Assembly: GCA_964464825.1 (NCBI GenBank)
Contig: CAYXKL010000014.1
Span: forward strand, 1-39,414
Direction of reading: 5' to 3'
From: DYJK01 sp964464825
Lineage (GTDB): Bacteria; Bacteroidota; Ignavibacteria; Ignavibacteriales; Melioribacteraceae
Length of the DNA stretch: 39,414 nt
The translations under genes and the position numbers were made by a program. The notes under the pieces were generated by a model, which was given only the letters and a program-made list of their open reading frames with translations, made no database searches and was not told the DNA's origin. This document shows, one piece after another, positions 9,047-17,826 of this stretch; position 1 is the stretch's first letter; every line of letters starts with the position of its first letter.

Positions 9047-10918
9047 ATGTGTGGAATATCAGGATATATTTCTCAAAGTAAATTAAATGATAGTATATTT
9101 TTAGAGTCACTACATCATAGAGGACCAGATAGTCAGGGTTTACATCACACGGTTGTAGATGGGTTTAATATTCTTCTTGCTCATAACCGCTTAAGTATTA
9201 TTGATCTTTCAAAAGAAGGTACTCAACCCATGTTCTCTCATGATAAAAAAATATCTTTAATCTACAACGGGGAAATATATAACTATAAACAATTAAGAAG
9301 CAGATATCTAATCAATAAAAAATTTCATTCAAATACTGATACTGAAGTATTACTTTCTATCTATCAGTTATTTGGTATCATTTCTGTAAACTATCTGATT
9401 GGTGATTTTGCTTATGCAATACTTGATGAAAATGAAAAGAAATTATTTCTGGTGCGTGATAGATTAGGAGTTAAACCTCTATACTATTATTATAAAAACA
9501 ATAATTTTATTTTCGCTTCAGAAATTAAAACAATCATTAAATCTCTTTCACAAAATAAAATATCAGAAGATGCTCTCCAGAGGTATTTTGTTTTTAAATA
9601 TGTTCCGGGAGATGATACATTATTTGAAGATATTAAAAGACTGGAACCCGGTTATTATATTGAATTCGATTTACAATCACTTAAATTAAATAAAGTGAGA
9701 TATTGGGAATTATTAAAGAAAAAAGAATATCAAAAAATTTCTTATTCTGATGCAAAATCTGAATTATTTCGTTTATTAAATGATTCTATTAATATGCAAT
9801 TAATGGCTGATGTACCGGTTGGTACTTTTTTTTCCGGTGGTTTGGATTCTTCCACTATTGCTTATTTTCTTAAAGATGAAAAAGATTTAACCCATTATAC
9901 TGCCCAAAAATCATTAAACGATCTTAAAAAGGAAGGTTCTTCATCAGATTATTTTTACGCGAATAAATTAGCCAAAGAGTGGAATCTAAATTTGATTCCA
10001 ATTAATATTGGATGTGATGAATTGGAATTGATAAAAAAAACTCTCTATTACTCAGATGACCTGATAGCTGATGGTTCTCAAATACCATCATACCTCATTA
10101 CTGAACAAGCTTCCAAGATTTCCAAAGTTTTATTATCAGGGATGGGAGCTGACGAGCTATTTCTAGGCTATGCCGGTCATCAACTAAGTCTTCTTTCTAT
10201 GTATCTCGATAATAGTCCTATTATGTTTTCAAAATTTATCACAAATCTTTTTACCAATTTTCATGTTGGTCGTGGTTACTTTAAACCATATAAAAGATTT
10301 CTTAAAAAATTGGGTAAGTATTATAACTATGGTAATTTAAGATATGGTATATTGAATATTGTAGGGGATTATGAAAATTCGAAATCAATTTATATTAATA
10401 ATCCAGAATCTTCTTCAAATTATATAAAAAATTATTTTTCCAATAATGATAATGTTTTTGATTCTATAAATAAATTTGAGTTAGATAATTTTCTTATAAA
10501 GAACTTACATTATATGGATAGAATGTGCATGGCTAATTCTGTTGAGGGAAGAGTTCCCTTCCTTGATTATAGAATAGTTGAATTTGCATTTAGTTTACCA
10601 AGGTCATACAAATTATCTGGGATAGGTAATTCAAAAAAAATTCTGAAGGATACTATGAAACCATATTTACCCGGCTATATTATTAATAGACGTAAAGCTG
10701 GATTTGGTATGCCTCTTAGGAGTATTTTCAGCGATCCAAATAATATTTATAAATTTATTGACCTCGATTTCTTTTCTCAGTATAAAGGATTTTCAGTATT
10801 AGCAATCAATAAAATAATTAATAATCATTTAAAGGAAAGTGAAGACAATTCTGTGTTAATTTATTCCTTGTTATCTTTTCAAGAATGGTATGCTGAATTT
10901 AATAAATATATAAAGTAA
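9047..10918 (+). CDS. asnB: asparagine synthetase B-type glutamine amidotransferase
   Basis: A 623-residue two-domain enzyme. The class II glutaminase domain starts with the nucleophile Cys2 ('MCGISGY') and has 'AHNRLSIIDLS' and 'YNGEIYNYK'; the C-terminal synthetase domain has the PP-loop 'SGGLDSS' at residues 263-269, 'LLSGMGADELFLGY' and 'EGRVPFLDYRIVE'. The family takes ammonia from glutamine and amidates an adenylated carboxylate. In polysaccharide clusters AsnB/WbpS-like members are thought to convert uronic acids to uronamides, and the context favours that role over free asparagine synthesis. All key residues are present. The start follows the previous stop by one base. Confidence 0.9.
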   Translation: MCGISGYISQSKLNDSIFLESLHHRGPDSQGLHHTVVDGFNILLAHNRLSIIDLSKEGTQPMFSHDKKISLIYNGEIYNYKQLRSRYLINKKFHSNTDTEVLLSIYQLFGIISVNYLIGDFAYAILDENEKKLFLVRDRLGVKPLYYYYKNNNFIFASEIKTIIKSLSQNKISEDALQRYFVFKYVPGDDTLFEDIKRLEPGYYIEFDLQSLKLNKVRYWELLKKKEYQKISYSDAKSELFRLLNDSINMQLMADVPVGTFFSGGLDSSTIAYFLKDEKDLTHYTAQKSLNDLKKEGSSSDYFYANKLAKEWNLNLIPINIGCDELELIKKTLYYSDDLIADGSQIPSYLITEQASKISKVLLSGMGADELFLGYAGHQLSLLSMYLDNSPIMFSKFITNLFTNFHVGRGYFKPYKRFLKKLGKYYNYGNLRYGILNIVGDYENSKSIYINNPESSSNYIKNYFSNNDNVFDSINKFELDNFLIKNLHYMDRMCMANSVEGRVPFLDYRIVEFAFSLPRSYKLSGIGNSKKILKDTMKPYLPGYIINRRKAGFGMPLRSIFSDPNNIYKFIDLDFFSQYKGFSVLAINKIINNHLKESEDNSVLIYSLLSFQEWYAEFNKYIK

Positions 10919-10931
10919 AAATTATTTCATT

Positions 10932-11678
10932 ATGAAAAGTTTGTTGCAGCTAATATTATGGGAAATAGTCAATCCAATCCTATTAAGATTGAATCAAAAA
11001 AAGATATATTCTATAAATAATAATGTTAAAGGAATAAATCTGGGATGCGGTATTGATAATCCACCAAATTGGATTGGGATTGATGGTGGAATTACTCATT
11101 TAATAATTAAAATTTTTCCAAGGTTTATTGCAAAACTATTATTTAATTCTTTTTCCATGTCTAAATATCACGATTTTTCTGATTATTATAAAAAAATTAA
11201 AAAAATAAACTTGATTCATCATGATTTAACTAAAAGTATACCTTTTCCTGATAATACAATAAATAATATTTATTCTTCTCATTTTTTTGAGCATTTGACA
11301 TATAATCAAAGTGAAATACTCTTAAAAGAATGTTTTAGGGTTTTGAAAAAAGGGGGGATTATTCGAATTGCGGTACCATCTTTAGATCAAGAAGTTCAAG
11401 AAATAAAATTAGCTCTTTATGCTTATGAGAATGGGGATTTTCATAAAATTCAAAAGTATGTAACTTCTGAAAGTTCTGGATATAATTCTATATTTAATAA
11501 TCATCGATTTATGTTTAATTATCAGCTAATTTTTAAACATTTAGAAAAAGTTGGATTTTGTTGTATCTCTAAATTTAATCTTGGCGAGGGAAATATACCT
11601 GATGTTAAATTGCTTGATACACGTGAAAGCCTTTTTGTTGAGGCAATGAAAGATGAAGCAACTAATACAAAATCTTAA
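10932..11678 (+). CDS. class I SAM-dependent methyltransferase
   Basis: A 248-residue protein with SAM motif I 'GINLGCGIDNPPNWIGID' near residues 34-51, then the motif IV region 'NNIYSSHFFEHLTYNQSE' and post-motif 'FRVLKKGGIIRIAVPSLD', the standard signature of Methyltransf_11-type enzymes. The acceptor may be a sugar of the glycan, because the gene lies between asnB and the bi-domain oxidoreductase and overlaps the latter by 26 bp. Methyl position and acceptor are unknown. Confidence 0.85.
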   Translation: MKSLLQLILWEIVNPILLRLNQKKIYSINNNVKGINLGCGIDNPPNWIGIDGGITHLIIKIFPRFIAKLLFNSFSMSKYHDFSDYYKKIKKINLIHHDLTKSIPFPDNTINNIYSSHFFEHLTYNQSEILLKECFRVLKKGGIIRIAVPSLDQEVQEIKLALYAYENGDFHKIQKYVTSESSGYNSIFNNHRFMFNYQLIFKHLEKVGFCCISKFNLGEGNIPDVKLLDTRESLFVEAMKDEATNTKS

Positions 11679-13779
11679 AGACGGTGAAATGCGGATATTA
11701 GAAGTCCCAACACCTTCACTTCCTAAAGCAAATATTTTAGTAAAAAATTACTATTCAGTAATAAGTTCAGGCACTGAAGGTAAAACCGTATCGGATGCAC
11801 GTAAAGGATACTTAGATAAGGCTCTTTCTCGCCAAAAAGAAGTTAAGATGGTTTTGGATTCGGTAAAAACACTAGGTATCAAAAAAACCTACGATATGGT
11901 AATTAATAAACTCGAATCACTCTCACCTCTGGGTTACAGCTCTGCCGGTGAGGTTATTGCAATTGGTGAAGATATTACTGATTTCAAAATAGGAGATTTT
12001 GTTGCTTGCGGTGGCAGTACTGCTAATCATGCAGAAATTATCTCAGTCCCTAAAAGCTTATCTGTAAAAGTGCCTAAAGGAATAGACCTTAAATATGCAG
12101 CATTCACTACTATTGCTTCTATTGCTTTGCAAGGCATCCGCCAGGCAGATCTTAAACTTGGAGAAAGCTGTGTAATTATTGGACTAGGTTTAATCGGTCA
12201 CTTAACGTCTCAAATATTAAAGGCTTCTGGTGTAAAAACTATTGGTATTGATATAGATGAATTGCAAATTGATTTAGCAAAAAAAAATAATATCGATTTA
12301 GCATTAAATCGAAATGATCAAAAAATTGAAAAAGTTATTTATGAGTTCACAAATGGTTACGGTGCAGATGCGGTTATTATTACAGCTGCATCTTCTTCTT
12401 TAGATCCGGTTAATTTAGCCGGTGTACTTTGCCGGAAAAAAGGGAAAGTTATAATTGTTGGCGCAGTACCTACCGGCTTTAATAGGGAAAATTATTATAA
12501 GAAAGAATTAGAACTGAAAATGTCCTCTTCCTATGGACCTGGAAGATATGATGCTAATTACGAAGAGAAAGGTATTGATTATCCTATCGGATATGTTCGT
12601 TGGACAGAAAACCGTAATATGGAAGCATTTCTAAGTTTACTCGAATCTAAAAGAATTAACTTGGAGCCACTAATTACTCATGTTTTTGAATTTGAAAAAG
12701 CTTCTGATGCTTATGATTTAATTTTATCTAAAAAAGAATTATGTGCCGGGATAATTTTGAAATATTCGGATAAAGTTACTTTTACTCAAAATATTGTTGT
12801 TAGAGAAAATAAAATATACAACTCTTCTGATGTAAATATTGGATTTATTGGAGCTGGCTCTTTTGCTCAAAATATGATTTTGCCCAATATTCCTAAATGG
12901 GCTAATAAAATTACAGTTGTTACTAGTAAAGGTAATACCTCAAGAAGTGTAGCTCAAAAATTTGGTTTTAATAATGCTTCTACTTCCTCTGATGATATAT
13001 TTAGTGATAAAAATATTAATACTCTTTTTATAACTACCCGGCATAATCTTCACGCTGCAAACGTAATAAAAGGTCTCAGATCAAATAAAAACATTTTTGT
13101 TGAAAAACCTTTATGCCTTCATGAATATGAATTAAAAGAAATTATGGAAAATTACTATTCATCAAATAGTAAACTTATGATTGGTTTCAATCGCCGCTTT
13201 GCACCTCATATCACCGTATTAAAAGATAAATTAAATGATTTGCTCCCTAAAGCAATCAATTATCGTATTAATGCCGGTTTCATTCCTAAAGATCATTGGA
13301 CGCAAGATTTAGAAATTGGTGGTGGCAGAATTATTGGGGAAGTATGTCATTTTATAGATCTTATATATTATATAGTTGGAAGTAAAATCAATTCAATTTA
13401 TGCATCTAATATTGAAACTAATGTTAGTTTACATGATACCCTTATCATACAATTAAAATTTGAAAATGGAAGTATTGCTTCTATTTCTTATTTCTCTAAT
13501 GGAAGTAAAAAACTCTCAAAAGAGTATCTTGAAGTATTTTCTGGTGGGGAAGTTTATATAATTAATGACTTTAAGAAAATGGAAATATTTTCTAATAGTA
13601 TTAAAAAAATGAAACTCTTTTCACAAGATAAGGGACATAGAAGAGAAATTGAGTTATTTATTGATTCTATAAAGAATGGAAAACCATCACCAATATTAGC
13701 AGAGGATATTTTTCATTCTACTGCTGCAACATTTAAAGTAGTAGAATCACTTCGTACAAATTCAATTAGTAAATTTTAA
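11653..13779 (+). CDS. bi-domain oxidoreductase: zinc-type alcohol dehydrogenase fused to Gfo/Idh/MocA
   Basis: A 708-residue fusion. Residues 1 to about 365 form a medium-chain alcohol dehydrogenase ('NYYSVISSGTEG', 'SAGEVIAIGEDITDFKIGDFVA', and the NAD-binding 'IGLGLIGHLTSQILKASG' near 176). Residues from about 393 form a Gfo/Idh/MocA oxidoreductase ('NIGFIGAGSFAQNMIL', 'EKPLCLHEYELKEI', 'GFNRRFAPH', 'GEVCHFIDLIYYI'). Such fusions recur in surface-polysaccharide clusters beside the toroid, DUF354 and deacetylase genes seen here; a two-step oxidation/reduction of a nucleotide sugar is a reasonable guess, not shown. No classical structural-zinc Cys cluster is apparent. It overlaps the methyltransferase gene and meets the next gene in TAATG. 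Confidence 0.88.
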   Translation: MKQLIQNLKDGEMRILEVPTPSLPKANILVKNYYSVISSGTEGKTVSDARKGYLDKALSRQKEVKMVLDSVKTLGIKKTYDMVINKLESLSPLGYSSAGEVIAIGEDITDFKIGDFVACGGSTANHAEIISVPKSLSVKVPKGIDLKYAAFTTIASIALQGIRQADLKLGESCVIIGLGLIGHLTSQILKASGVKTIGIDIDELQIDLAKKNNIDLALNRNDQKIEKVIYEFTNGYGADAVIITAASSSLDPVNLAGVLCRKKGKVIIVGAVPTGFNRENYYKKELELKMSSSYGPGRYDANYEEKGIDYPIGYVRWTENRNMEAFLSLLESKRINLEPLITHVFEFEKASDAYDLILSKKELCAGIILKYSDKVTFTQNIVVRENKIYNSSDVNIGFIGAGSFAQNMILPNIPKWANKITVVTSKGNTSRSVAQKFGFNNASTSSDDIFSDKNINTLFITTRHNLHAANVIKGLRSNKNIFVEKPLCLHEYELKEIMENYYSSNSKLMIGFNRRFAPHITVLKDKLNDLLPKAINYRINAGFIPKDHWTQDLEIGGGRIIGEVCHFIDLIYYIVGSKINSIYASNIETNVSLHDTLIIQLKFENGSIASISYFSNGSKKLSKEYLEVFSGGEVYIINDFKKMEIFSNSIKKMKLFSQDKGHRREIELFIDSIKNGKPSPILAEDIFHSTAATFKVVESLRTNSISKF

Positions 13780-14936
13780 TGTCAACTATAATAAAAGAAT
13801 CACTTCAAAAACTTTTAACATATATCGAAAAAGAAAACTATCAAGGTTATGATCCTTATGATGCTTTAAAGTCACCATTATTTAATTTCCCTTTTATTAA
13901 TAAAAATAAGTTCATTAGATTCAGTATTCAGCAATTAGTAAAAAGATCTCCGGTTAACTTGAGACCATTATTAAAAATTCCCAAGGGATATAATCCCGTC
14001 ACTTTAGGTCTATGCATTCAAGCATATGGTTATCTTATTCAAGTATTCCCGGATAGAAAAAATATATATCTTAAGAAAGCAGAATATCTTATAGATGAAC
14101 TGGAAAAACTTATCCCATCCGGTTTTAGTGGTGCTTGTTGGGGGTATGATTTCCCTTGGGAAGCTAGGCATGTTGCGGTTCCAGCATTTCAGCCAACAAT
14201 AGTTGCCACCGGCATTATAACAAACGGTTTATTTGAGTATTATAAAATATCTAAAAATCAAAAAGCTATCGACCTTTGTAAAAGTGCGACTAATTTCGTA
14301 CTTAAAGATTTAAATAGAATATATCAAAATGAAACATATTGTTTCTCTTATTCTCCTTTTGATAAGCAGACAGTTTTTAATGCTTCGATGAAAGGTGTTC
14401 GTTTATTAAGTCAAATTTATTCAATAACCAAAAACGAAGAACTAAAACAAACAGCAACTAATGCTGTTAAATATGTTATTAATAATCAGAACAGTGATGG
14501 TTCTTGGTATTACGGCGTAAAAACATATTCCCATTGGATAGACAATTACCATACTGGATATGTCTTAGATTGCTTGGATGATTATATAAAATATACCGGT
14601 GACAAATCACTTAGTAAAAATTTAAAAATGGGTTATATGTATTATGTCAATAATTTTTTTGAGGATTCCGGCTTATTAAAATTTTATTTTAATAATCCAT
14701 ATCCTATTGATTGTACAGCTGGTGGTCAATCTTTGTTAACCCTAACCAGATTTGGAAATACAGCTCTGGCAGAAAAAGTAGCAATTTATTTAATTAAAAA
14801 TATGCAAAGCGAAAACGGTTACTTTTATTTTAGAAAGCACAAACATTATTTACAAAAAACATCATTTATGCGCTGGTCTAATGTGTGGATGTTTGTGGGT
14901 ATTGCTTCCTATTTATTTAATCAAGAGAAATTATGA
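13779..14936 (+). CDS. alpha/alpha-toroid protein of polysaccharide clusters, function unknown
   Basis: A 385-residue protein with no signal peptide or membrane segment. Repeated helical pairs with aromatic and Gly-rich turns ('GACWGYDFPWEARHVAVPAFQPT', 'QNSDGSWYYGVKTYSHWIDNYHTGYVLDCLDDY', 'QSENGYFYF') suggest an (alpha/alpha)6-type toroid like six-hairpin glycosidases or prenyltransferase/cyclase folds. Conserved Asp, His and Trp residues in these loops could form an active site. It starts in a TAATG junction with the bi-domain oxidoreductase and overlaps the DUF354 gene by 4 bp, so it is part of the same functional block. It could be a sugar lyase or epimerase acting on a biosynthetic intermediate; this is inference only. 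Confidence 0.6.
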   Translation: MSTIIKESLQKLLTYIEKENYQGYDPYDALKSPLFNFPFINKNKFIRFSIQQLVKRSPVNLRPLLKIPKGYNPVTLGLCIQAYGYLIQVFPDRKNIYLKKAEYLIDELEKLIPSGFSGACWGYDFPWEARHVAVPAFQPTIVATGIITNGLFEYYKISKNQKAIDLCKSATNFVLKDLNRIYQNETYCFSYSPFDKQTVFNASMKGVRLLSQIYSITKNEELKQTATNAVKYVINNQNSDGSWYYGVKTYSHWIDNYHTGYVLDCLDDYIKYTGDKSLSKNLKMGYMYYVNNFFEDSGLLKFYFNNPYPIDCTAGGQSLLTLTRFGNTALAEKVAIYLIKNMQSENGYFYFRKHKHYLQKTSFMRWSNVWMFVGIASYLFNQEKL

Positions 14937-16027
14937 AAGTCCACTTTCACTTTGCTCATCCCGCCCATTATCATTTATTTAAGCATACAGTTAGTGAATT
15001 AATTAATATGAATCATGATATAACGATATCTTTTAATGAAAAGGATGTCTTGGAAAATCTATTGATAAATGTTGACCGAAAAGTTAAGATTATCAAATTA
15101 AATACAATAAAAAAAATCCAGAGTAAAATGGATTTAATTCATCAATTCATAGAAAAAAATTGGGAACTTCTGAAGGTATTAAGAAAAGTAAAGCCCGACT
15201 TAATTTTGGGAACATCCATAATTATTTCTATAAACGGGAAACTGTTAGGGATACCAAATATTATTGTGAATGAAGATGATTTTGATGTTATAGATAGAAC
15301 AGCAAAAATTGGATATCGATTTGCTACTAGGATAATCTGCCCTGATGTTGTAAGAACTGGCAAATGGGATTACAAATGCATAAAATATCCTGGATATCAT
15401 GAATTGGCATATTTACACCCGGATAATTTCACCCCGAATCGCGATATTGTAAAAAAATATTTAGGTCAATCAGATGGTTATTCTATTATAAGATTTGCAA
15501 AACTTATCGCGCATCATGATTCTGGCATTAGAGGTATATCTAATGAACTTGCGATAGAAATTATAAAAGAATTGGAAAAATTTTCTAAAGTGTATATTAC
15601 TTCAGAAAGAGAATTACCCGCAAGTCTTGATATTTATAGAATTAAAATTAATCCTAATGATATACATCATGTTTTGGCATGTGCTTCTTTATATATTGGC
15701 GACAGCCAGACCATGGCAGCAGAATGTGGGGTACTAGGTACGCCTTTTATACGTTTTAATGATTTTGTAGATCGAATAAGTTATTTAGACGAGTTAGAAA
15801 AAGTTTATAAACTTGGCTTTGGAATAAAACCAGATCAATTTTTCAAAGTTTTTGAAAAAATAAATGAAATATTTAATACAGATTCTAAAGTTGAATGGCA
15901 AAAAAGAAGAAATATAATGTTAAAAGATAAGATTAATCCTGTAATATTATTTTCATGGATAATAAATAATTATCCCCAAAGTGTTATTCGAATTAATTAT
16001 CAAAAAATGATTGAACAATATTCGTGA
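14933..16027 (+). CDS. DUF354 family protein (predicted GT-B enzyme)
   Basis: A 364-residue protein. The start 'MKVHFHFAHPAHYHLFKHTV' is characteristic of the DUF354 family, which has a GT-B-like fold related to UDP-GlcNAc 2-epimerases and glycosyltransferases. Other visible elements are 'KPDLILGTSIIISINGKLLGIPNIIVNEDD' and 'LACASLYIGDSQTMAAECGVLGTPFIRFND', the latter corresponding to the nucleotide-sugar pocket. It may be a glycosyltransferase or hydrolysing epimerase acting with the neighbouring deacetylase and formyltransferase. It overlaps its upstream neighbour by ATGA and its downstream neighbour by GTGA. Confidence 0.78.
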   Translation: MKVHFHFAHPAHYHLFKHTVSELINMNHDITISFNEKDVLENLLINVDRKVKIIKLNTIKKIQSKMDLIHQFIEKNWELLKVLRKVKPDLILGTSIIISINGKLLGIPNIIVNEDDFDVIDRTAKIGYRFATRIICPDVVRTGKWDYKCIKYPGYHELAYLHPDNFTPNRDIVKKYLGQSDGYSIIRFAKLIAHHDSGIRGISNELAIEIIKELEKFSKVYITSERELPASLDIYRIKINPNDIHHVLACASLYIGDSQTMAAECGVLGTPFIRFNDFVDRISYLDELEKVYKLGFGIKPDQFFKVFEKINEIFNTDSKVEWQKRRNIMLKDKINPVILFSWIINNYPQSVIRINYQKMIEQYS

Positions 16028-16947
16028 ATATAAAGTATGCACTTTTTACAAATGATGTAGAAACTACATCAATTTGGTTTAATACACTTCGCAATGAAAC
16101 AGCTTTAAAAGTACTTCATGATGGAATGCCAATATTACTTGAAATTTATCAAGAATATGAAATTAAATCGACTTTTTTTTTTACCGGCTATATAGCCAAA
16201 TTGTACCCTGATTTAGTGAAGATGATTATAAATGATGGTCATGAAGTAGCCTCACATGGAAAGTCGCATTTACCAGAAAATGGTTTTGACGTATTGCCAT
16301 ATGAAAAACAGAAACACCATCTTGAATACTCAAAAAAACTACTTGAAGATATTTCTGGTCAAGAAGTAATTTCATTTAGAGCTCCCGCACTGCGAGTTAA
16401 TCAAGATACTCCTAAAGCTTTGATAGAGACCGGTTTTAAAATTGATAGTTCGGTTGCTTCTCAACGTTTCGATTTTTTTCTTTCATTTGGTGGTTTAAAA
16501 AAAATTCAGTGGTTTTTTGCACCGCGACTTCCATATAAAGTTGATATGAATAATATTTTTAAAAAAGGGGAAAGTAACCTCGTTGAAGTCCCGCTTTCAG
16601 CTCTCTTTTTCCCTTATGTTGGTACAACCATGAGGATATTCCCTATATTAACTTCCCTCCAGCGTAGAATTATTAATTTGGAATCCAAGATAAATGGAAA
16701 GCCAGTTGTTTTTGATATTCATCCAAATGAATTTATTGATGAATCTAATGAAATTAGAGTAATAAATAAACGTTCAAACAATTTAATAAACTTCTTTTTA
16801 AAGGATTGGTTGCGATCACATCTTAAAATTAAAAATTTAGGTGTAGCTGCAGTCCCTCTTTACAAAAATGAAATTGAATTCTACAAATCCCGCGGTTATA
16901 AATTCACTACCGTTCGCCAATATTGTGAGGAAGCTGGTTTAATATGA
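16024..16947 (+). CDS. NodB-type polysaccharide deacetylase (CE4)
   Basis: A 307-residue protein starting at GTG within a GTGA overlap. The NodB homology domain is clear: motif 1 'FTNDVE' with catalytic-base candidate D11, motif 2 'SHGKSH' with metal-binding H78 and H82, and motif 3 'FRAPALR' (R119, P121, R124). CE4 enzymes remove N- or O-acetyl groups from sugars using a divalent metal. There is no signal peptide, so it probably works in the cytoplasm on a sugar intermediate. A free amine made here could be the acceptor for the formyltransferase encoded immediately downstream. Confidence 0.88.
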   Translation: MNIKYALFTNDVETTSIWFNTLRNETALKVLHDGMPILLEIYQEYEIKSTFFFTGYIAKLYPDLVKMIINDGHEVASHGKSHLPENGFDVLPYEKQKHHLEYSKKLLEDISGQEVISFRAPALRVNQDTPKALIETGFKIDSSVASQRFDFFLSFGGLKKIQWFFAPRLPYKVDMNNIFKKGESNLVEVPLSALFFPYVGTTMRIFPILTSLQRRIINLESKINGKPVVFDIHPNEFIDESNEIRVINKRSNNLINFFLKDWLRSHLKIKNLGVAAVPLYKNEIEFYKSRGYKFTTVRQYCEEAGLI

Positions 16948-17768
16948 ATATTTTCATCATAACTATGGATGATCCAATCCAGACAAAATTATTCATTTCC
17001 AAAATAATTGAAACAAGAAAAAAAGATATTGTTGGTTTAGCTGTTTCAGAAGGGGATAGGTTATCTATTCAGAAAAACAAATCTGTTTATGAATATATCT
17101 TATCGCTTTTTTTAATAATGGGCCTATTTCATTTTTTTCAAAACTCATTTATCACAATAACTCATAAAATCAAAAAGAAACTCCACTCTTTGTTACCTTA
17201 TTTATTTAGTGATCCTACTGTTAAAGCAATTGCTGATAAGAATGGGATAAAAACCTGGTTAATCAAGACACCAAATGAAAATCAATTTTTAGAAGAATTG
17301 AGGAAGTTACATATCGATATTATTCTCAATCAAAGTCAGAATATCTTAAAAAGTGAGCTTCTATCAATTCCCAAAATTGGTGTCATTAATAGACATAATG
17401 CATTATTACCAAAAAATAGGGGAAGACTTACCCCTTTTTGGGTTTTGTACAAAGGAGAAAAAGAAAGTGGTGTTTCAATACATTTTGTTACAGAAGAGTT
17501 AGATTGTGGTGATATAATTGTTCAGAAAAGATTTTCAATTAAACCTTGTGATAACTTCAATACTTTAGTAAAAAAAAATTATGAATTAGCACCTGTTGCT
17601 ATGCTTGAAGCACTAGATAGGTTAGAGAAAGGAGAAAAAGATTTTATTAAAAATGATAATTCTTTATCATCCTATAATAGTACTCCTAATCTTAAGGAAG
17701 CATGGGAATATAGAAAAGGAAGAATACTAAATTTGTTTAGTTTATTTAATTCAAACTGTTGTTATTAA
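16944..17768 (+). CDS. formyltransferase-family protein (N-formylation of an aminosugar proposed)
   Basis: A 274-residue protein related to the N-terminal catalytic domain of methionyl-tRNA formyltransferase. The catalytic triad of the family is present: 'VINRHNALLPKNRGR' gives N149 and H151, and 'TEELDCGDIIVQ' gives D187; 'LLPKNRGRLTPFW' matches the formyl-THF loop. Residues about 40-100 hold an unusual hydrophobic and basic insertion ('YILSLFLIMGLFHFF') not typical of tRNA formyltransferase, and the C-terminal tRNA-binding OB domain is absent. With the deacetylase next door (ATGA overlap), N-formylation of a deacetylated aminosugar is the natural guess. A phosphoribosylglycinamide formyltransferase-like role is less likely here. 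Confidence 0.82.
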   Translation: MNIFIITMDDPIQTKLFISKIIETRKKDIVGLAVSEGDRLSIQKNKSVYEYILSLFLIMGLFHFFQNSFITITHKIKKKLHSLLPYLFSDPTVKAIADKNGIKTWLIKTPNENQFLEELRKLHIDIILNQSQNILKSELLSIPKIGVINRHNALLPKNRGRLTPFWVLYKGEKESGVSIHFVTEELDCGDIIVQKRFSIKPCDNFNTLVKKNYELAPVAMLEALDRLEKGEKDFIKNDNSLSSYNSTPNLKEAWEYRKGRILNLFSLFNSNCCY

Positions 17769-17826
17769 TTGTAAATAATGTAACTTACAAAATCGCTTAC
17801 TTAATAAATTAGTTTATATTGTATCA

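Noticed and set aside
8718..9110. Minus-strand ORF of 130 codons over the end of a GT4 gene and the start of asnB
   Set aside because: It overlaps two genes with conserved motifs and its translation looks like antisense.
9047..10918. Housekeeping asparagine synthetase
   Set aside because: Sequence alone allows it, but the gene is embedded with 1-13 bp gaps in a glycan operon, where AsnB-like amidotransferases act on sugars; not excluded.
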